DNA of 9,063 nucleotides from Candidatus Saccharimonadota bacterium (GTDB lineage: Bacteria > Patescibacteriota > Saccharimonadia > Saccharimonadales > Saccharimonadaceae): the NCBI GenBank assembly GCA_900555425.1, contig UNSM01000027.1:1-9063 (forward strand), read 5' to 3'. Below the pieces are notes generated by a model, which was not told the origin of the DNA, did no database searches, and worked only from the letters and a program-made list of their open reading frames with translations. The translations under genes were made by a program, and so were the position numbers. This document shows, piece after piece, positions 6,123-9,063 of this stretch; positions within the stretch are counted from its first letter, which is position 1, and the number at the start of each line of letters is the position of its first letter.

Positions 6123-6844
6123 TGAAAATAACAATTGCGCAACTTTATCCGCGAGATATGAATCTTTATGGTGACTGGGGCAACACGCTAGTCCTGAAAA
6201 AACGGCTAGAGCGACGCAGCTTCGAAGTTGAGATTATCGATCACAATCCAGGCGATTCAACGGATTTTTCTAAAATTGATATTTTTGTTGGCGGCGGCGG
6301 ACAAGATTCTGGGCAGACGATTATTCAAAATGATCTTCTGGCGCGAGCTGATGAACTGCGACAATTAGCAAAAGACGGCGTGCCGATGTTGATGATTTGC
6401 GGAATGTACCAATTATTTGGTCGATTTTTCCGAACGCTCAAGGGCGAGGAAATTGTTGGCGCTAACATTTTGCCAATTGAAACAATTGCTGGCGACGAGC
6501 GGATGATTGGCAACATTGTCATTAGAAGCCAGGAATTTGGCGATATCGTTGGCTATGAAAATCACAGCGGACAAACTTTCTTAGATAAGACCGCCAAACC
6601 TCTTGGGCAAGTTATTAAAGGCGCCGGCAATAATATGACCGACGCAAACGAAGGTGTTCGCTATAACAACATCATTGCCACTTACCTCCACGGTCCGATT
6701 CTACCCAAAAACCCGCAAATTGCAGATTTTCTTATCGGCGAGGCACTAGAGCGACGCGGCGTAAGCGCAGATTCGGGGCTGGAAAAAATTGACGATACTT
6801 TAGCGAATAAAGCGAGAGAGATAGCGTTAAAATTATCCAGATAA
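6122..6844 (+). CDS. gatD: lipid II isoglutaminyl synthase, glutamine amidotransferase subunit GatD
   Basis: 240 residues, a class I (triad) glutamine amidotransferase of the CobB/CobQ-like type. It hydrolyses glutamine and passes ammonia to MurT for amidation of the peptidoglycan stem glutamate. Visible landmarks are LYPRDMNLYGDWGN (8-21), the oxyanion-side glycines VGGGGQDS (56-63), nucleophile Cys93 in MICGMYQLFG (91-100), Arg127 in GDERMIGN where the S. aureus enzyme has its glutamine-contacting Arg, and His190 in TYLHGPILPKNP (187-198). The third triad residue is expected from MurT. Length and residue spacing match characterised GatD proteins closely, so activity is expected. It overlaps murT by one base and is followed after 3 nt by a glycosyltransferase gene. 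Confidence 0.94.
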   Translation: MKITIAQLYPRDMNLYGDWGNTLVLKKRLERRSFEVEIIDHNPGDSTDFSKIDIFVGGGGQDSGQTIIQNDLLARADELRQLAKDGVPMLMICGMYQLFGRFFRTLKGEEIVGANILPIETIAGDERMIGNIVIRSQEFGDIVGYENHSGQTFLDKTAKPLGQVIKGAGNNMTDANEGVRYNNIIATYLHGPILPKNPQIADFLIGEALERRGVSADSGLEKIDDTLANKAREIALKLSR

Positions 6845-6847
6845 TTC

Positions 6848-8359
6848 ATGAAAAAAATCCGTATATATCTTAAAAAGCTATATGCATTTCTTCATAAAAT
6901 GCCCGGTTGGATTTGGCTAATTCCAATCTTAATTTTAGCCATCAACGTTCGACTTACCTATTTAACAAAAGCCGATATTTGGCACGATGAAGGATATACG
7001 GCGGCCATCATTCAGCAGCCAATCAGAGAAATTATCGCCATTACGACCACAGACGTCCATCCGCCACTTTATTACGTTATTATGCACGTTTGGCAATTGA
7101 TTTTCGGCAATTCCGTAGCTTCGCTCAGAGGATTTAGCGTTACGTGCGGAGTTCTGACGATTGCCCTATTATTTCTATTACTCCAAAAACTTTTCTCTAA
7201 AAGAATCGCCGTATTCGGAAGTTTTTTAGCAGCGCTAGGACCATTCTTAATTCGCTATAGCGACGAAGCTCGAATGTATGCACTAGCAGCACTTTTGGCC
7301 GTAGCAATGACATACGCATTTGTCGTGGCAGTCGAGCGCAAAAATAAGAAGTTCTGGTGGGCACTATATGGAATTTTAGTAGCACTCGGTCTTTATACTC
7401 AGTATTTTCTAGCGCTCATATTACCGGCACATTTTGTTTATATTTGGCTAAAACTTGGCAGAAATCACACTGCCATAAAAAATACGTTTAATGACAAAAA
7501 TGTTTGGCTTGCCGCAGGAACATGCTTTTTGCTATTTCTCCCCTGGCTACCAGTTATGATCTCCCAAACCAGCCGAGTAAGTGGCGGCTTCTGGATCCCC
7601 GAAGTTACTAAATTTACCATCCCGACAACATTATCAATGTTCTTAACTTATGATGACAGAATTGTCCGCTATTTTGGGTTGCTACTGCCGCCAATTATAA
7701 TCGCAATTTCATTCATTCTAGCCAAAAAACACCCAAAATACCAAGCAGCAATTTGGATTTTAACAATTTGGCTGCTGCTGCCGATGATCATCGTTTACAT
7801 ACTCAGCCAGGGTCGACCAGTTTACTTAGATCGATACTTCACTTATTCAGCGCCGGCGTTTTACGGCTTGATTGCGGTATTCATCGGGCTTATTTTTTCT
7901 AATAAAAAATGGTGGTCTATTGGAATATCTATCGTTCTGACATTATTTATCGGTCATTACATGTGGCATATCGGCGGTAAAAATATCGCAGAGTCGTCCT
8001 GGAATAATACCAGCACAGCCATGGATCATATAAATAAAAATATCCAGAGCAGTGATGCTATTATTTCTGGCGAGATCTACACTTATTTTCACACTTCCTA
8101 TTACAACCACACAAATAAAGAGATTATTCTCCTGAAGCCAAAAGAAGAGCTGGGTTGGGTTGGCGAATGGGGATTAATTAAGAAATTAAATACTCCAGAA
8201 ATTAGTTCTTTAGAGTCAGTAAAATCTCCAAGAGTCTGGCTTATTCTTCGCGAAAAAACATATGACGAATATAAAAAACAAGTTCCGCCCTACTGGCAAT
8301 TAAAGCAAGAATTCCATGATGGCGACTTGATTATTGGATTATATGAAAATAAAAAATAA
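6848..8359 (+). CDS. GT-C membrane glycosyltransferase, family 39/PMT-like
   Basis: 503 residues with roughly ten to twelve membrane helices between about 20 and 372, then a soluble C-terminal domain of some 130 residues. After the first helix, IWHDEGY (44-50) carries the Asp47-Glu48 pair typical of the first outer loop of GT39/ArnT-like enzymes. DVHPPLYY (69-76) and YSDEARMYAL (137-146) are further hallmarks of this group. Such enzymes transfer a sugar from a polyprenyl-phosphate carrier to a protein, lipid or glycan on the outer face of the membrane. The acceptor cannot be read from sequence. The ATG at 6848 is 3 nt after gatD and has no clear Shine-Dalgarno, so translation is probably coupled. 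Being in the murT-gatD operon suggests work on the cell envelope, but it may simply be co-transcribed. Confidence 0.85.
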   Translation: MKKIRIYLKKLYAFLHKMPGWIWLIPILILAINVRLTYLTKADIWHDEGYTAAIIQQPIREIIAITTTDVHPPLYYVIMHVWQLIFGNSVASLRGFSVTCGVLTIALLFLLLQKLFSKRIAVFGSFLAALGPFLIRYSDEARMYALAALLAVAMTYAFVVAVERKNKKFWWALYGILVALGLYTQYFLALILPAHFVYIWLKLGRNHTAIKNTFNDKNVWLAAGTCFLLFLPWLPVMISQTSRVSGGFWIPEVTKFTIPTTLSMFLTYDDRIVRYFGLLLPPIIIAISFILAKKHPKYQAAIWILTIWLLLPMIIVYILSQGRPVYLDRYFTYSAPAFYGLIAVFIGLIFSNKKWWSIGISIVLTLFIGHYMWHIGGKNIAESSWNNTSTAMDHINKNIQSSDAIISGEIYTYFHTSYYNHTNKEIILLKPKEELGWVGEWGLIKKLNTPEISSLESVKSPRVWLILREKTYDEYKKQVPPYWQLKQEFHDGDLIIGLYENKK

Positions 8360-8381
8360 CTGGTTAAACGCCAGTTATTTT
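8353..8381. terminator. bidirectional rho-independent terminator
   Basis: A perfect 10-11 bp stem, AAATAACTGG (8354-8363) and CCAGTTATTT (8371-8380), with a 7-nt loop. The left arm includes the stop codon of the glycosyltransferase gene. On the plus strand a short T tract follows. On the minus strand the T tract is much longer (TTTTTTATTTT), making it a strong terminator for the convergent tRNA-Pro. Confidence 0.8.
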
Positions 8382-8402
8382 AATACGTTGAATGATTTCA
8401 AT

Positions 8403-8479
8403 TGGTCGGGGTGAAAGGACTCGAACCTTCGACCTCACGGTCCCAAACCGCGCGCGCTAGCCAACTGCGCCACACCCCG
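8403..8479 (-). tRNA. tRNA-Pro (anticodon TGG)
   Basis: A complete 77-nt cloverleaf on the minus strand. The acceptor stem is CGGGGTG/CACCCCG and the D stem GCGC/GCGC. The anticodon stem CGCGG/CCGTG (one G-U) encloses loop TTTGGGA with anticodon TGG. The T stem GAAGG/CCTTT carries loop TTCGAGT. The discriminator is A and the CCA end is encoded (8403-8405). The C1-G72 pair and UGG anticodon identify proline. No convincing promoter was found in the A/T-rich upstream DNA. Confidence 0.95.
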
Positions 8480-8585
8480 AAGATATCTCTATCATTCGTT
8501 CTGATCTATCTTAACATATATCACTAAATAAGTACAGAATAAATTTGCAAACAAACTTTTATATCTCATGAAGCATAAAAATAAC

Positions 8586-8614
8586 TTGGCAAGTAGCTTA
8601 CTTCAGGATAAGAT
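8586..8614 (+). promoter_or_regulatory. promoter of the Nudix/NrtR-like gene
   Basis: TTGGCA (8586-8591, five of six matches to the -35 consensus), a 17-nt spacer, then TAAGAT (8609-8614, four of six to the -10). The ATG follows after 7 nt, again predicting a leaderless transcript. This is the only promoter in the window with a good -35. Confidence 0.6.
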
Positions 8615-8621
8615 ATATTGT

Positions 8622-9063
8622 ATGAATTACACAAAACCGTATACACCTCCAACGCTAACCGTGGACGCAGTAATTTTTCAAGTAAACAACAATACCCTGG
8701 AAGTGTTATTATTAAAACGACCGAACGAACCTTTTAAAGGAGAATGGGCCCTCCCTGGAGGGTATAACGCCAAGGGCGAGACAACTACAGACGCGCTCGA
8801 ACGTGTAGTTTTCCAAAAGACAGGCGTAAAAATCAAAGACGACCTACGATATATTGAACAGCTTTATACTTTCGATACGATTAATCGTGATCCGCGAGGA
8901 CATGCAGTATCTGTAACCTACATGGGTTGTGGGCGCAATATTACATACAATGAAGATTTAGAAGTGGCATTTTTTGATGTAAATAAATTGCCAAAACTAG
9001 CATACGATCACGCCAGCATCATTAAATACGCTAAAGAACGCCTAACTGCCAAAATGACATATA
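8622..9063 (+). CDS. Nudix-domain protein with degenerate Nudix box, NrtR-like; 3' end outside the window
   Basis: 147 codons are visible, with no stop before the right edge. The fold is clear: TLTVDAVIFQ (11-20), EVLLLKRPNEPFKGEWALPG (27-46), YIEQLYTFDTINRDPRGHAV (77-96) and LAYDHASIIKYAKERLTAK (126-144). The Nudix box begins correctly with Gly47 and Glu53 but reads RVVFQKTGV (61-69) where hydrolases have REUxEExGU, so all three catalytic glutamates of that segment are missing. This pattern, with the RDPRG and LAxDH motifs, fits the NrtR family, in which a non-catalytic Nudix domain senses an ADP-ribose-type ligand and a C-terminal winged helix binds DNA to control NAD genes. Any winged helix would lie beyond the window. 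The alternative is an ADP-ribose-type Nudix hydrolase with altered chemistry. Confidence 0.8.
   Translation, partial: MNYTKPYTPPTLTVDAVIFQVNNNTLEVLLLKRPNEPFKGEWALPGGYNAKGETTTDALERVVFQKTGVKIKDDLRYIEQLYTFDTINRDPRGHAVSVTYMGCGRNITYNEDLEVAFFDVNKLPKLAYDHASIIKYAKERLTAKMTY

Noticed and set aside
1..9063. Alternative genetic code with TGA as glycine, as in Gracilibacteria/SR1.
   Set aside because: No in-frame TGA occurs within any of the long conserved genes.
1..9063. CRISPR arrays, insertion sequences or large direct repeats.
   Set aside because: None was recognised on reading both strands; the DNA is densely coding.

Overview
The window looks like a chromosomal segment from a small-genome Patescibacteria (CPR) member, most likely Candidatus Saccharibacteria (TM7). 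This is inferred from the gene set (MurT/GatD pair, type IV prepilins, a membrane-anchored Clp-like ATPase behind a small membrane protein), very tight gene packing, and -10 boxes placed only 6-7 nt before ATG codons. No database search was possible. The standard bacterial code fits: the long genes have no in-frame TGA, so the TGA=Gly code of Gracilibacteria/SR1 is not supported.

Layout. Positions 1-745, minus strand: two overlapping type IV prepilin-like genes; the distal one runs off the left edge. 772-1794, minus: murB (UDP-N-acetylenolpyruvoylglucosamine reductase). 1849-1925, plus: tRNA-Arg(TCG), followed by a terminator. 1995-4815, minus: a two-gene operon of a 126-aa membrane protein and a Clp/Hsp100-like double AAA+ ATPase. 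The ATPase is split into two overlapping frames by an apparent one-base loss in a T run at 3516-3519. 4816-4859: a 44-bp divergent promoter region. 4860-8359, plus: murT-gatD-glycosyltransferase operon, closed by a hairpin terminator shared with the convergent tRNA-Pro(TGG) at 8403-8479 (minus). 8622 to the right edge, plus: a Nudix-domain protein with a degenerate catalytic box, resembling the NrtR regulators.

How the genes fit together. MurB makes UDP-MurNAc for peptidoglycan. MurT/GatD amidates the alpha-carboxyl of the stem-peptide glutamate. The GT-C glycosyltransferase in the same operon probably glycosylates an exported envelope component. The prepilins would feed a type IV pilus. The window is therefore largely devoted to the cell surface, which suits an epibiotic lifestyle.

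Most unusual is the Clp-like protein. It has two N-terminal membrane helices and a D1 ring without the Walker B glutamate and arginine fingers. The D2 ring is catalytically intact, but both pore loops lack the conserved tyrosine. It is probably not an ordinary threading unfoldase. Also notable are a MurT without its usual four-cysteine zinc ribbon, and a repeated promoter geometry pointing to leaderless mRNAs for operon-first genes, while two of the internal operon genes (the distal prepilin and gatD) and the Clp gene carry Shine-Dalgarno sequences.
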